From: Massilia sp. 9096
GTDB taxonomy: Bacteria > Pseudomonadota > Gammaproteobacteria > Burkholderiales > Burkholderiaceae_D
DNA length: 64,000 bases
Direction: 5' to 3'
Assembly: GCF_000745265.1 (NCBI RefSeq)
Contig: NZ_JQNN01000001.1
Span: 2,666,001-2,730,000 of the forward strand
A program made the position numbers and the translations under genes. Under the pieces are notes generated by a model, which did not search any database, had not been told where the DNA came from, and was given only the letters and a program-made list of their open reading frames with translations. Shown here in pieces: positions 7,071 through 15,735 of the stretch. How positions within the stretch are numbered: position 1 is the stretch's first letter; each line of letters opens with the position of its first letter.

Positions 7071-8282
7071 TTAGAGAACTTTTGCGATGGCGTCAACGAC
7101 GCGATCGATGTTCTTCGAGTTCAGCGCGGCGACGCAGATGCGGCCGGTATCGACGGCGTAGATCGACTCGTTGCGCAGCTGGCCGACCTGCTCCTTGGTC
7201 AGGCCCGAGTACGAGAACATGCCGACCTGCTGGCGCACGAATTCGAAGTCCTTGCCAGGCGCTTTTTCGGCCAGCTTTTTCACCAGCTCGTCACGCATCT
7301 CCTTGATGCGCACGCGCATGCCGGCCAGCTCGTCTTCCCATTTCTGGCGCAGTTCCGGGGTCGACAGCACGGTCGCGACCACCTTGCCGCCATGGGTCGG
7401 CGGGTTCGAGTAGTTGGTGCGCACGATGCGCTTCAGCTGCGACAGCAGGCGCGCCGCTTCTTCGCTCGAGGAAGCCACCACCGACAGCGCGCCGACGCGC
7501 TCGCCGTACAGCGAGAACGACTTCGAGAACGAGTTCGACACCAGCAGCGGGCCACCGGCGTCCACGAAGCGGCGCACCACCGCGCCGTCTTCGGCGATGC
7601 CGGCGCCGAAGCCCTGGTAAGCCATGTCCAGGAACGGAATCAGGCCGCCGGCCTTGACCGCCTCGATCACCTGGCCCCACTGCTCGGGGGTCAGGTCGGC
7701 GCCGGTCGGGTTATGGCAGCAGGCGTGCAGCACGACGATCGCGCCTTCCGGCATCGCCTTCAGTGCGGCCAGCATGCCGTCGAAGTTCACGCCGTGGGTC
7801 GCCGGGTCGTAGTAGGTATAGTTGTTGACTTCGAAACCGGCGCTTTCGAACAGCGCGCGGTGGTTTTCCCAGCTCGGATCGCTGATGTAAACTTGCGAGC
7901 CCGGCGCGAAACGCTTGAGGAAGTCGGCGCCGATCTTCAGCGCGCCGGTGCCGCCCAGTGCTTGCACGGTGATCGCACGCTTCTCTTGAATTACCGGGCT
8001 ATCGGCCCCAAATACGAGTTCTTGCACAGCCTTGTCGTACGTACCGAGGCCTTCGATCGGCAGATAGGTACGCGGTGCAGGCTGTTCCATCAACATCGCT
8101 TCCGCTTTGCGCACGCATTCCAAGAGCGGCACTTTTCCGTTGTCATCATAGTAGACACCGACGCCCAGGTTGATCTTGGCCGGGTTGGCATCTGCATTGA
8201 AGGCTTCGGTAATGCCCAGGATCGGGTCGCGCGGGGCCATGGCGATGGCGCCAAAGATGCTGGCAGGAGCTGTGGAATTCAT
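7071..8282 (-). CDS. aspartate/aromatic amino-acid aminotransferase (class I, PLP)
   Basis: 403-residue PLP enzyme that moves the amino group between aspartate or aromatic amino acids and 2-oxoglutarate. It has the AspC/TyrB layout: N-terminal FGAIAMAPRDPILGITEAF, INLGVGVYYDDNGKVPLL, and the substrate-binding YLPIEGLGTYDKAVQEL. The PLP site follows, with LHACCHNPTGADLT, then DMAYQGFG, then the Schiff-base lysine in SNSFSKSFSLYGERVGAL. The C-terminal substrate arginine is in GRICVAALN. AspC and TyrB cannot be told apart by eye, so no symbol is given. Past its 3' end lies a small hairpin (GGATGTC 7031-7037 with GACATCC 7043-7049) and then the palindromic element at 6900-7018. It is divergent from uvrB. 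Confidence 0.93.
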   Translation of the reverse strand: MNSTAPASIFGAIAMAPRDPILGITEAFNADANPAKINLGVGVYYDDNGKVPLLECVRKAEAMLMEQPAPRTYLPIEGLGTYDKAVQELVFGADSPVIQEKRAITVQALGGTGALKIGADFLKRFAPGSQVYISDPSWENHRALFESAGFEVNNYTYYDPATHGVNFDGMLAALKAMPEGAIVVLHACCHNPTGADLTPEQWGQVIEAVKAGGLIPFLDMAYQGFGAGIAEDGAVVRRFVDAGGPLLVSNSFSKSFSLYGERVGALSVVASSSEEAARLLSQLKRIVRTNYSNPPTHGGKVVATVLSTPELRQKWEDELAGMRVRIKEMRDELVKKLAEKAPGKDFEFVRQQVGMFSYSGLTKEQVGQLRNESIYAVDTGRICVAALNSKNIDRVVDAIAKVL

Positions 8283-8390
8283 CGTGATAAACTTGGTTTG
8301 TCGGCTGGGTTCGCAGCAGTTGTATAGACAGCGGCCAAAGGGTTGTGCTAGGCCGCAGGCGGATTCTCATTCTAGCAAAGGTCTGATCTC

Positions 8391-10487
8391 ATGGCAGAAC
8401 TATCGGTTGTAAACGCTCCCGAGCCCACCGTCATCACTTATCCGAACTCGCCGTTCAAGCTGCACCAGCCCTTCCCGCCCGCCGGCGACCAGCCGACCGC
8501 GATCGAAGGGTTGATCGAAGGCATCGACGACGGCCTGATGTACCAGACGCTGCTCGGCGTGACCGGCTCCGGCAAGACCTACACGATGGCCAACGTGATC
8601 GCCAAGGCCGGCCGGCCGGCGATCGTGTTCGCGCCGAATAAAACCCTGGCGGCCCAGCTGTACGCCGAGTTCCGCGAATTCTTCCCGCAGAATGCGGTCG
8701 AGTATTTCGTCTCGTACTACGATTACTACCAGCCGGAAGCCTACGTGCCGCAGCGTGACCTGTTCATCGAAAAGGACTCGTCGATCAACGAGCATATCGA
8801 GCAGATGCGCCTGTCGTGCACCAAGTCGCTGATGGAGCGGCGCGACGTCATCATCGTGGCGACCGTGTCGGCCATCTACGGTATCGGTAATCCCGACGAG
8901 TATCACAAGATGGTGCTGACGCTGCGCGCCAAGGACAAGGTCGCGCAGCGCGACGTGATCGCGCGCCTGATCCAGATGCAGTACACGCGCAACGAAATGG
9001 ACTTCGCGCGCGGCACCTTCCGCGTGCGCGGCGACACCATCGACATCTTCCCGGCCGAGCACGCGGAACTGGCGATCCGGGTCGAGATGTTCGACGACGA
9101 GATCGAATCGCTGCAATTGTTCGACCCGCTGACCGGCAAGGTGCGCCAGAAGATCCCGCGCTTTACCGTGTACCCGGGTTCGCACTACGTGACCGGCCGT
9201 TCGACCGTGCTGAAAGCGGTCGAATCGATCAAGGCCGAGCTGCGCGACCGCCTCGAATTCTTCCGCCAGGAAGGCAAGCTGCTGGAAGAACAGCGCCTCG
9301 AGCAGCGCACCCGTTTCGACCTCGAGATGCTGGCCGAAGTCGGCTTCACGAAAGGGATCGAGAACTATTCGCGCCACCTGTCCGGCGCGATGCCGGGCGA
9401 ACCGCCGCCGACGCTGATCGACTACCTGCCCAAGGACGCGATCATGTTCATGGACGAGTCGCACGTGATGACCGGCCAGCTCAGCGCGATGTACAACGGC
9501 GACCGCTCACGCAAGCTCAACCTGGTCGACTATGGCTTCCGCCTGCCGTCGGCGATGGACAACCGGCCGCTCAAGTTCGAGGAATTCGAGCGCAAGATGC
9601 GCCAGTGTATTTTCGTGTCGGCGACCCCGGCCGATTACGAGAAGCAGCACGCCGACAACGTCGTCGAGCAGGTGGTGCGTCCGACCGGCCTGGTCGACCC
9701 GCAGGTGATCGTGCGCCCTGCCCGCTCGCAGGTCGATGACCTGATGGGCGAGATCAACGACCGCATCGCCAAGGACGAGCGCGTGCTGGTGACCACGCTG
9801 ACCAAGCGCATGGCCGAGCAGCTGACCGAGTACCTGGGTGACCACGGCATCAAGGTGCGCTACCTGCACAGCGACATCGACACGGTCGAACGGGTCGAGA
9901 TCCTGCGCGACCTGCGCCTGGGTACCTTCGACGTGGTCGTCGGCATCAACCTGCTGCGCGAGGGCCTGGACCTGCCCGAGGTGTCGCTGGTGGCCGTGCT
10001 CGACGCCGACAAGGAAGGCTTCCTGCGTTCGGAACGAAGCCTGATCCAGACCATCGGCCGCGCGGCGCGTAACCTGAACGGCGTGGCGATCCTGTACGCC
10101 GACCAGATGACCGATTCGATGCAGCGCGCAATCGACGAGACCGAGCGCCGGCGCGCCAAGCAGATCGCTTTCAACGAAGCGAACGGCATCGTGCCGAAGG
10201 GCGTGAGCAAGAAGATCAAGGACCTGATCGACGGCGTCTACAGCGCTGCCGCCGCCAAGAACATGGCCGAAGCGGGCGGCTTTGCGGTCGAAGCGGCCAA
10301 GGTCGAGGGCATGAGCGAGAAGCAGATTTCGAAAGAGATCAAGCGTCTCGAAAAACTCATGGTCGACCACGCCAAGAACCTCGAGTTCGAAAAGGCGGCG
10401 CAAGTGCGCGACCAGCTGGGCATTCTCAAGCAGCAGGCGTTCGGGGCATCCGGGGCGGACAACGTGGTGTCGATACTAGGCAAGTAA
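8391..10487 (+). CDS. uvrB: excinuclease ABC subunit B
   Basis: 698-residue damage-verification helicase-like subunit of UvrABC nucleotide excision repair. Walker A is GVTGSGKT (56-63). The DNA-gripping beta-hairpin is [12 protein letters not shown] (about 108-119). Walker B/DESH is in IMFMDESHV. Helicase motifs V and VI are in [15 protein letters not shown] and [12 protein letters not shown]. The C-terminal UVR/UvrC-binding coiled coil is [26 protein letters not shown] roughly 28-residue N-terminal extension precedes the usual start of the family. In many bacteria uvrB is SOS-controlled; I saw no good CTGT-N8-ACAG LexA box in the 108-bp upstream region. It ends 19 bp before a strong terminator. 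Confidence 0.98.
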   Translation: MAELSVVNAPEPTVITYPNSPFKLHQPFPPAGDQPTAIEGLIEGIDDGLMYQTLLGVTGSGKTYTMANVIAKAGRPAIVFAPNKTLAAQLYAEFREFFPQNAVEYFVSYYDYYQPEAYVPQRDLFIEKDSSINEHIEQMRLSCTKSLMERRDVIIVATVSAIYGIGNPDEYHKMVLTLRAKDKVAQRDVIARLIQMQYTRNEMDFARGTFRVRGDTIDIFPAEHAELAIRVEMFDDEIESLQLFDPLTGKVRQKIPRFTVYPGSHYVTGRSTVLKAVESIKAELRDRLEFFRQEGKLLEEQRLEQRTRFDLEMLAEVGFTKGIENYSRHLSGAMPGEPPPTLIDYLPKDAIMFMDESHVMTGQLSAMYNGDRSRKLNLVDYGFRLPSAMDNRPLKFEEFERKMRQCIFVSATPADYEKQHADNVVEQVVRPTGLVDPQVIVRPARSQVDDLMGEINDRIAKDERVLVTTLTKRMAEQLTEYLGDHGIKVRYLHSDIDTVERVEILRDLRLGTFDVVVGINLLREGLDLPEVSLVAVLDADKEGFLRSERSLIQTIGRAARNLNGVAILYADQMTDSMQRAIDETERRRAKQIAFNEANGIVPKGVSKKIKDLIDGVYSAAAAKNMAEAGGFAVEAAKVEGMSEKQISKEIKRLEKLMVDHAKNLEFEKAAQVRDQLGILKQQAFGASGADNVVSILGK

Positions 10488-10506
10488 GGGTTTCGATGCA
10501 TCGACC

Positions 10507-10534
10507 TTGGGGCTCCGCGAACGCGGGGCCCCAA
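10507..10534 (+). terminator. terminator of uvrB
   Basis: A 12-bp stem (TTGGGGCTCCGC 10507-10518 with GCGGGGCCCCAA 10523-10534, one G-U pair) with a GAAC loop, followed by TTCGTTT. Confidence 0.7.
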
Positions 10535-10541
10535 TTCGTTT

Positions 10542-10579
10542 CAGCGCCTCAATTTCGGATCAGTGCCTCGATTACGGAT
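10542..10579. repeat. 19-bp imperfect tandem duplication
   Basis: CAGCGCCTCAATTTCGGAT (10542-10560) is followed directly by CAGTGCCTCGATTACGGAT (10561-10579), 16 of 19 identical. It lies between the uvrB terminator and the stop codon of the PEP-CTERM gene. Confidence 0.6.
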
Positions 10580-11178
10580 CAGCGTGCGCGGCGGCGCAGG
10601 CCGAAGCCCAGCAAGCCCACGCCGGTGACCATGCTCAGCAGGGTCGACGGTTCCGGGACAGCCGACGTGGCGGCCGGGGTGACGCTGGCGAAGGCGTTAG
10701 CCGGCGAGACCATGTCGGCCTGGCCCGGCATCAGGTCGATCTCCAGCAGATTGCCTTCAACGCCCAGGAAGCCGGTCTTGTCGCCGTTGTACAGCTGGGC
10801 GACGAAGCTCGCGCTGTTGCCGGTGGCGCTGGTATCGAAGCTGACGTCGAAGCCGAACGAGCCGCCCAGCAGGATGCCCTGGAACAGGTCGCTCCACCCG
10901 GTATCGTTAGTATGCAGCATCACCGTGCCGCCAACCGAACCGCTGCTGCCGGCCCCGTAAGCGCTGTATTCGCCGAAGGCGCCGGTGAAGTGGCTGAGCG
11001 TTGCCGTGACCGAGGCCGAGTCGGCGAAGTTGGCCAGGCCCAGGTCGAGGAATGCAGTGCCGCTGCCCAGCGTCGAGGTGTCGAGTGACACGTGGTAGGC
11101 CGGGCCGGCGAAAGCGGCGCCGGAGGCGCTCAGCGCCAGTGCCAGCAGCGAGCGCGACAGGATTTTCTTCAGGTTCAT
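10579..11178 (-). CDS. PEP-CTERM sorting domain protein
   Basis: 199-residue exported protein. Residues 1-25 are a signal peptide (KKILSRSLLALALSASGAAFA). The middle is a Ser/Gly/Ala-rich beta-type domain with no Cys (AYHVSLDTSTLGSGTAFLDL, then SFGFDVSFDTSATGNSASFV). The C-terminus is a canonical PEP-CTERM tail: VPEPSTLL, a hydrophobic helix, then GLRRRAR. Such proteins are processed by the exosortase EpsH/XrtA system and tied to extracellular polysaccharide or biofilm; no exosortase gene is in this window. It starts 21 bp after the xylanase stop on the same strand, so the two are probably one transcription unit. The domain resembles other short Burkholderiales PEP-CTERM proteins of unknown function. 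Confidence 0.85.
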   Translation of the reverse strand: MNLKKILSRSLLALALSASGAAFAGPAYHVSLDTSTLGSGTAFLDLGLANFADSASVTATLSHFTGAFGEYSAYGAGSSGSVGGTVMLHTNDTGWSDLFQGILLGGSFGFDVSFDTSATGNSASFVAQLYNGDKTGFLGVEGNLLEIDLMPGQADMVSPANAFASVTPAATSAVPEPSTLLSMVTGVGLLGFGLRRRAR

Positions 11179-11199
11179 GACGTTTCCTTTATTCGAGAC

Positions 11200-12732
11200 T
11201 TACAACGAGCCCAGGATCAGCGCCGGTTTGTAGGTGAAGGCAGTCTTGGCCGGGTTCGAGAACGTGGTGGTGACGGTCACGCTGGCGCCGCTGGCGAGCG
11301 AAACCGGCGCCAGCGTGATGTACGGGGCGCCATTCTGGCTGCCGCTGGCGTTGTCCAGCGTCACCCCTGCGCTCAGGCCGTCGAGACGGAACTGCAGCGG
11401 ACCGTTCAGGATAGTGCCGCTGGTGTTGGTGAGGGTCACGCTGGCGCTGTACTTGCCGGTGATGCGGTTCGGGACCGGCGCCGTCTGCGCGATCTTCACG
11501 CTGCCGGTCGCATCCACGAACGCCAGGTTCGTGCATGCCTGTCCGGTCAGCGCATCCGCCACGCCGCGCAGCGCCGGCTTGTCGCGGTACTGGCCGTCGA
11601 ACAGCAGCGGCCAGTCGTCGTGCCTGCCCTGGAACAGCTGCTGGATCAGCCAGCTGCTCGGATCGCTCTCGCCCCACACGACGACGCCGCCGCGCTGGGC
11701 CGGGGGGACCGCCTCCAGGTAGGCCTTGACCACTTCGCAGTAGCGCTTCTTTTGCGCCAGGCCGAGGTCGAGCGTGTAGACTGTCTTGATGTCGCCGGCC
11801 TTGTAGGCGGCGCTGTACGGGTTGTTGATCGGGATGTCGAGCTCGGAGATCTTGACCTTCAGGCCGCGGTCCACGACCTTCTGCAGCGACGCCTTGATCT
11901 GGCTAGCGGACGGCCAGTCCATGTACACATGCATCTGGAAACCGACCCCGTCGATCGGCACGCCGCGCGCCTTGAAGCCGTCCAGCATGCCGGTCAGCGT
12001 GTTCATCTTGTTGGCGTCCGACTCGATGTTGTAGTCGTTGTAGTACAGGGTCGCGTTCGGGTCGGCCTGGCGCGCGGCGCGGAATGCGCGGTCGAGGTAG
12101 TCGGCGCCCGTGCGCTGGTAGAACAGCGACTGGCGGTAGCCGCCACCGTCGTTCAGCGCCTCGTTGACGACGTCCCAGCTCTGCACCTTGCCGGCGTAGT
12201 GCGTGGCGATCGTCTTCACGTGCTCGTCCAGCATCGCGAGGAACGCCGTCTTGTCGCCGCTGAAGCTCTTCATGAACGACGGAATCTGGTAATCCGAATG
12301 CCAGATCAGCGTGTGCGCATGCACGCGCACACCATGCGCGGCCGCGTAGTTCACCAGTTCGTCGGCCTGTGCGAAGGTGTAGGTGTCCTTGTCCGGGTGC
12401 AGGTAACTCATCTTCATGATATTGCCCGGCGTGACCTGGCTGAAGTGCTGATTGACGACTAGCTGCTCCGCCGGCGTGCTGACCAGGCTGCGCGCTTCCC
12501 AGCCACCGTCGACCGCGACGCCGATCGGGAAATCGGCGAGCGCCTTCAGGCTCGCGACCCCGGCGTTGTAGACCGCAGGGCTGGCGGCGCTGGTCGGACT
12601 GGGTTGACTTGCCGCCATCCGGCTGGCGGACCGCGGGGTGGCCGTATCGGCCGACCCGCCGCCGCATGCGGCGAGGGCCAGGCAGCAGGCAATGGTCAAG
12701 GCGCTGCGCTGGAACACAGGTGCTTTGTACAT
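11200..12732 (-). CDS. endo-1,4-beta-xylanase, GH10, lipoprotein
   Basis: 510-residue glycoside hydrolase family 10 enzyme that cuts internal beta-1,4 bonds in xylan. The signal peptide ends in a lipobox, LALAAC (Cys23), so it should be lipid-anchored, probably in the outer membrane. A short Ser/Thr/Pro linker (24-53) precedes the catalytic barrel (about 55-410). Barrel motifs are TPGNIMKMSY, HTLIWHSDYQIPSF, WDVVNEAL with acid/base Glu191, YNDYNIE, GVGFQMHV, and ISELDIP with nucleophile Glu297; WGESDPSSW follows. Residues about 425-510 form an Ig-like beta domain (SASVTLTNTSGTILNGPLQF). The SD is CGGAGA. A xyl-box-like palindrome lies 40 bp upstream, and a PEP-CTERM gene follows in the same direction. 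Confidence 0.95.
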   Translation of the reverse strand: MYKAPVFQRSALTIACCLALAACGGGSADTATPRSASRMAASQPSPTSAASPAVYNAGVASLKALADFPIGVAVDGGWEARSLVSTPAEQLVVNQHFSQVTPGNIMKMSYLHPDKDTYTFAQADELVNYAAAHGVRVHAHTLIWHSDYQIPSFMKSFSGDKTAFLAMLDEHVKTIATHYAGKVQSWDVVNEALNDGGGYRQSLFYQRTGADYLDRAFRAARQADPNATLYYNDYNIESDANKMNTLTGMLDGFKARGVPIDGVGFQMHVYMDWPSASQIKASLQKVVDRGLKVKISELDIPINNPYSAAYKAGDIKTVYTLDLGLAQKKRYCEVVKAYLEAVPPAQRGGVVVWGESDPSSWLIQQLFQGRHDDWPLLFDGQYRDKPALRGVADALTGQACTNLAFVDATGSVKIAQTAPVPNRITGKYSASVTLTNTSGTILNGPLQFRLDGLSAGVTLDNASGSQNGAPYITLAPVSLASGASVTVTTTFSNPAKTAFTYKPALILGSL

Positions 12733-12771
12733 GGTTTTGTCTCCGATGATTGTTATTCGGGCCCATGTCGG

Positions 12772-12786
12772 TGTTAAGCGCTAACA
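12772..12786. promoter_or_regulatory. putative LacI-family (XylR-like) operator
   Basis: TGTTAAGCGCTAACA at 12772-12786 is a palindrome apart from one extra A. LacI-family sugar regulators commonly bind such sites, and the published Xanthomonas xyl-box TGGTAGCGCTAACA is nearly the same. It lies 40 bp upstream of the xylanase ATG. The 12787-12958 stretch beyond it is AT-rich with no gene. Confidence 0.55.
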
Positions 12787-12958
12787 ACGCATGACGCCCG
12801 TTGACTGCTCGTATTTTGTTAACAGTCTGAAATCAATTAAACCCTGTAAATATGATAAATACAAACATTTTTTGTCTGCTGCTCGACAATTTTTAAGACG
12901 AATACAACATTCCTCTAACATTTTGATTGCGCTACCAGCACAGCTTGTCGGCGTAAAA

Positions 12959-12988
12959 AAACGCCGCGAACTTGCGTGCGCGGCGTTT
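12959..12988 (-). terminator. terminator of the PEP-CTERM gene 13032-13607
   Basis: A 10-bp stem AAACGCCGCG (12959-12968) pairs with 12979-12988. On the minus strand the hairpin is followed by seven T residues, a textbook Rho-independent terminator 44 bp past the stop codon. Confidence 0.85.
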
Positions 12989-13031
12989 CTCGAACCACGC
13001 CCGGGCGGGCGCGGCGATCCTCATCAAACGG

Positions 13032-13607
13032 TCATGCTGCCTTGCGGCGGCGCAGGCTGGCCATGCCGGCCAGGCCCAGGCCGATCAGGCTCAGGCTCAT
13101 CGGTTCCGGCACGGTCCCCGTGTCCACCGGAATGTCGACCGGCACAGCGCCGGCCAGGCCGCTGAAGCTGCCGCCGTCGGCCAGGAACGAGCCGGTCAGG
13201 CGCAGGTCATACGTTGCGCTGCTCAGCAGGCCGCTACCGCTGACGCCGTCTGCCGAGAACGATTGGATGATGCCATTGATCTGGCCTCCAGTGATGTAAC
13301 CGAAGGCGGCGCCATCAAACGCCACGCCGCCCTGGTCTGCGTTCGCGAAGAAAGCAAACGACGACATCGCGTCCGGCAGGTTGAACAGGAAGTCGAACGT
13401 GAAGGTATCGCCTGCCATCGGGGCGATTACCGAGCGGGTGTTGTCATCGACCAGGCCATTGCTGTTGATACTAAAGGTCTTCAGCGTCGAGCCGTCGTCG
13501 AAGGTGACGGGAGCAATGCTCGTGCTGATAAAGGCAGTCGCCGAAGCGAAAGCGGCGCAGGACGAGAGAGCCAGGCCGAGGACTGCGTTTTTGATGATCG
13601 ATTTCAT
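13032..13607 (-). CDS. PEP-CTERM sorting domain protein
   Basis: 191-residue exported protein. The signal peptide is residues 1-24 (IIKNAVLGLALSSCAAFASA). The central part is an all-beta domain rich in Phe, Gly and Ser (GDTFTFDFLFNLPDAMSSFAF, then GLLSSATYDLRLTGSFLADG) reminiscent of the FxDxY-type PEP-CTERM families. The tail has VPEPMSLS, a hydrophobic helix (LIGLGLAGMASL) and RRRKAA, the sorting signal cut by an exosortase. The substrate or role is unknown; proteins of this class usually go with exopolysaccharide or biofilm. It is followed by its own terminator and lies 36 bp downstream of the S53 protease stop on the same strand. Confidence 0.85.
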   Translation of the reverse strand: MKSIIKNAVLGLALSSCAAFASATAFISTSIAPVTFDDGSTLKTFSINSNGLVDDNTRSVIAPMAGDTFTFDFLFNLPDAMSSFAFFANADQGGVAFDGAAFGYITGGQINGIIQSFSADGVSGSGLLSSATYDLRLTGSFLADGGSFSGLAGAVPVDIPVDTGTVPEPMSLSLIGLGLAGMASLRRRKAA

Positions 13608-13643
13608 TTATTGTTCTTTCGTGATGTGTGGTTGAGCCGATGC

Positions 13644-15506
13644 TTACAGGGAAACGCCGAGGGTGCGCGCCAGGTTTGCCACGTCGAGCGCGCCCAGGCC
13701 GGTGGCCGGGTTGAAGCTCGCCTTGCTCGAGTAGTACAGGTTGGTGCCGGCCGAGACCGGACGGAACGGCGAACCTGCGCCATAGCCCTGCGCCTTGAAT
13801 GCGCTGTACAGCTGCGGGTGCGGCAGGCCGACGCGGCCGTTCTTGCCCGACGCGATCAGCGTGAAGATGCCGTTCAGCTGCGGCGCCACGAAGCTGGTGC
13901 CGCCGTAGCCGTAGATCCAGCTGCCCTGGTACAGCAGGCCGTAGCCCGATTCCGGGTCGGCGTTCAGCGAGACGTCCGGCAGGTTGCGGCCCGCGAAGTT
14001 GGCCGGCTGGTCGAGCAGGTCGGTGTAGCCGCCGGTCGTGCCGAGCGCTGCGCCGCTGCAGATCAGGCTCTGGCCGGCGGAGCTGTTGGCCACGCCTGCC
14101 AGGTTGCTCTGGTAGCTCGGACGGGCAAAGTCGACGCTGACGCCGCCGCCGCCGCCCACCGGGAACAGTGCGCTGTAATAGGTGCTCTGGCCGAGGTGTG
14201 CAACAGCCCAGTCGCGCAGGTAATCCCAGCCCCAGGCGCGTTCGGTCGGGACGGTGACGGTGCCGCCGGCGTTGAAGCGCAGCGTGACCGGCAGCGTGGT
14301 ACCGCCGGCTGCCAGCACCAGCGGATCGGCGGCCGGGAAGTCGACGGTCAGCGTGGTGGTGCAGCCCGGGTAGGCGTAGTTGCGGTTGATGTCGAAGGCG
14401 CCCGAGTCGCCCGACGATGCGATGACCGGGATACCCTGGACCGCGGCCTGCAGGAACACGGCGTGGAAGGCGTCGTAGTCGGCCTGCGCGTAGAACACTT
14501 CGGACGCACCCCAGCTCACGGACAGGGTGTCGACGATGTTGTCGTTGACGGCGGCCGCGAACATGTCGATGAAGCCGTTGTCGGTGTTCGGCGCCATGTA
14601 CACGCGGATGTTTGCGTCCGGCGCGACGCCGCCCGACTGCTCGATGTCCAGCGTGGTCTCGTCGGCGCCGTCGGCGGCGGCACCGCCCGGAGGACCGCCG
14701 TCGACCAGGATGTCGGTGATGCGGTTGGTGTTGACGTTCAGGCCGACCGATTTCCAGTAGGCGAACACGTCAGCCGGGGTGTAGCCGGCCAGGGTCGCGA
14801 TACCGATGGTCTTGCCTTTGCCGGTGATGCCGGCCGAATACAGCGGGGTGATGTTGTATTGCTTGGCCAGGTCGGCGGTGGTGTAGCGGCCCGGCGCGGT
14901 GGCGGCCGACGGATCGGCTGCCGAGGTCGCTTGCAACAGCGCCGAAGCGGTCGCGTTCGGCTGCTTGACGGCATTGCTGCGCAGGCGCGGACGCGCGCTC
15001 AGGCCGTGCACACCCTTGACCAGGCCGGCCAGCTGGGTCGGCACGCTGCCGGCACTCACCGGCGCCTCATAGGTCTGGCCGAGCGACTGGAAAGTGTGGA
15101 TCGGGCTGCCGAACACCGAGGCCAGCTGGGCATTGGTACCGCGCACGGTGATCAACAGGTTGTTTGCGTACACCTTGGTCACCGTCAGGCCGGATGCCTG
15201 CAGGAAGTTCACGACCTGGGCGACCGCGGTCGCATCCTGGCCGTAGGTTGCGGCGAACTGGGTGGGAGTCAGGAATTTATGATAGTTCGGGCTGCTCGGA
15301 TCGACGGTCGACGCCGCGTAAGCTTCCAGGGCGGCCATGTTCTTGACGGCAAGCGACAGCGTCACTGAACGCACTTCGCTTTGCGGTGCCAGACCGAGGT
15401 CGACGACGCGCGCGTCCTTTTCCACGTGGAACTGGGCTGGAGCAGCTTGTGCCAGCGAGCCGGCCAGCAGGCCGATTGCGACGGAAATTGCGGAGAGAAC
15501 TTTCAA
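13644..15506 (-). CDS. S53 family (sedolisin/kumamolisin-type) serine-carboxyl peptidase, secreted
   Basis: 620-residue secreted acid protease precursor. The signal peptide is about residues 1-21 (ending LAQAA). Residues about 25-190 are the pro-kumamolisin activation domain (SPNYHKFLTPTQFAATYG, then FGSPIHTF). The mature subtilisin-like domain keeps the S53 catalytic set: Glu283 and Asp287 (DETTLDIE), Asp367 in SSGDSG and Ser538 in GYGGTSFVAP. GTTLPVTL and NLPDVSLNADP are also typical. The C-terminus SFNPATGLGALDVANLARTLG is the calcium-site end of the fold. Sedolisins cleave proteins at low pH. The 229 bp upstream is unusually AT-rich and should hold the promoter. Confidence 0.93.
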   Translation of the reverse strand: MKVLSAISVAIGLLAGSLAQAAPAQFHVEKDARVVDLGLAPQSEVRSVTLSLAVKNMAALEAYAASTVDPSSPNYHKFLTPTQFAATYGQDATAVAQVVNFLQASGLTVTKVYANNLLITVRGTNAQLASVFGSPIHTFQSLGQTYEAPVSAGSVPTQLAGLVKGVHGLSARPRLRSNAVKQPNATASALLQATSAADPSAATAPGRYTTADLAKQYNITPLYSAGITGKGKTIGIATLAGYTPADVFAYWKSVGLNVNTNRITDILVDGGPPGGAAADGADETTLDIEQSGGVAPDANIRVYMAPNTDNGFIDMFAAAVNDNIVDTLSVSWGASEVFYAQADYDAFHAVFLQAAVQGIPVIASSGDSGAFDINRNYAYPGCTTTLTVDFPAADPLVLAAGGTTLPVTLRFNAGGTVTVPTERAWGWDYLRDWAVAHLGQSTYYSALFPVGGGGGVSVDFARPSYQSNLAGVANSSAGQSLICSGAALGTTGGYTDLLDQPANFAGRNLPDVSLNADPESGYGLLYQGSWIYGYGGTSFVAPQLNGIFTLIASGKNGRVGLPHPQLYSAFKAQGYGAGSPFRPVSAGTNLYYSSKASFNPATGLGALDVANLARTLGVSL

Positions 15507-15735
15507 TGCAGACTCCCTAGAGGTAGTTGAGAGGCCCGTCTGTTAACGAGCGCACATACCTCATAGCAATGTCCGTGCCAGTTCTTTAGGCAAAAAAATT
15601 TGTTCTACAAATCAAGGATTTGTCACGACATTGACACAATCTCCTGCGGAAAATCATGTAAATATGTAATATTTTTCGACAAAATGTATCGATATGTAGA
15701 GAAACTTACATTTTTTTCGCGAAATATAAATATTT
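15507..15735. other. AT-rich intergenic region upstream of the S53 protease
   Basis: 229 bp with no gene, between the protease start and the MarC stop. The MarC-proximal half is far richer in A/T than the rest of the window, with several runs of A or T of six or seven bases (for example near 15594 and 15712). It presumably carries the protease promoter; no clear -35/-10 pair or MarC terminator was identified. Confidence 0.5.

Noticed and set aside
8283..8390. LexA/SOS box before uvrB
   Set aside because: Only an ACAG half-site (near 8328) is present; the other half of CTGT-N8-ACAG is missing.
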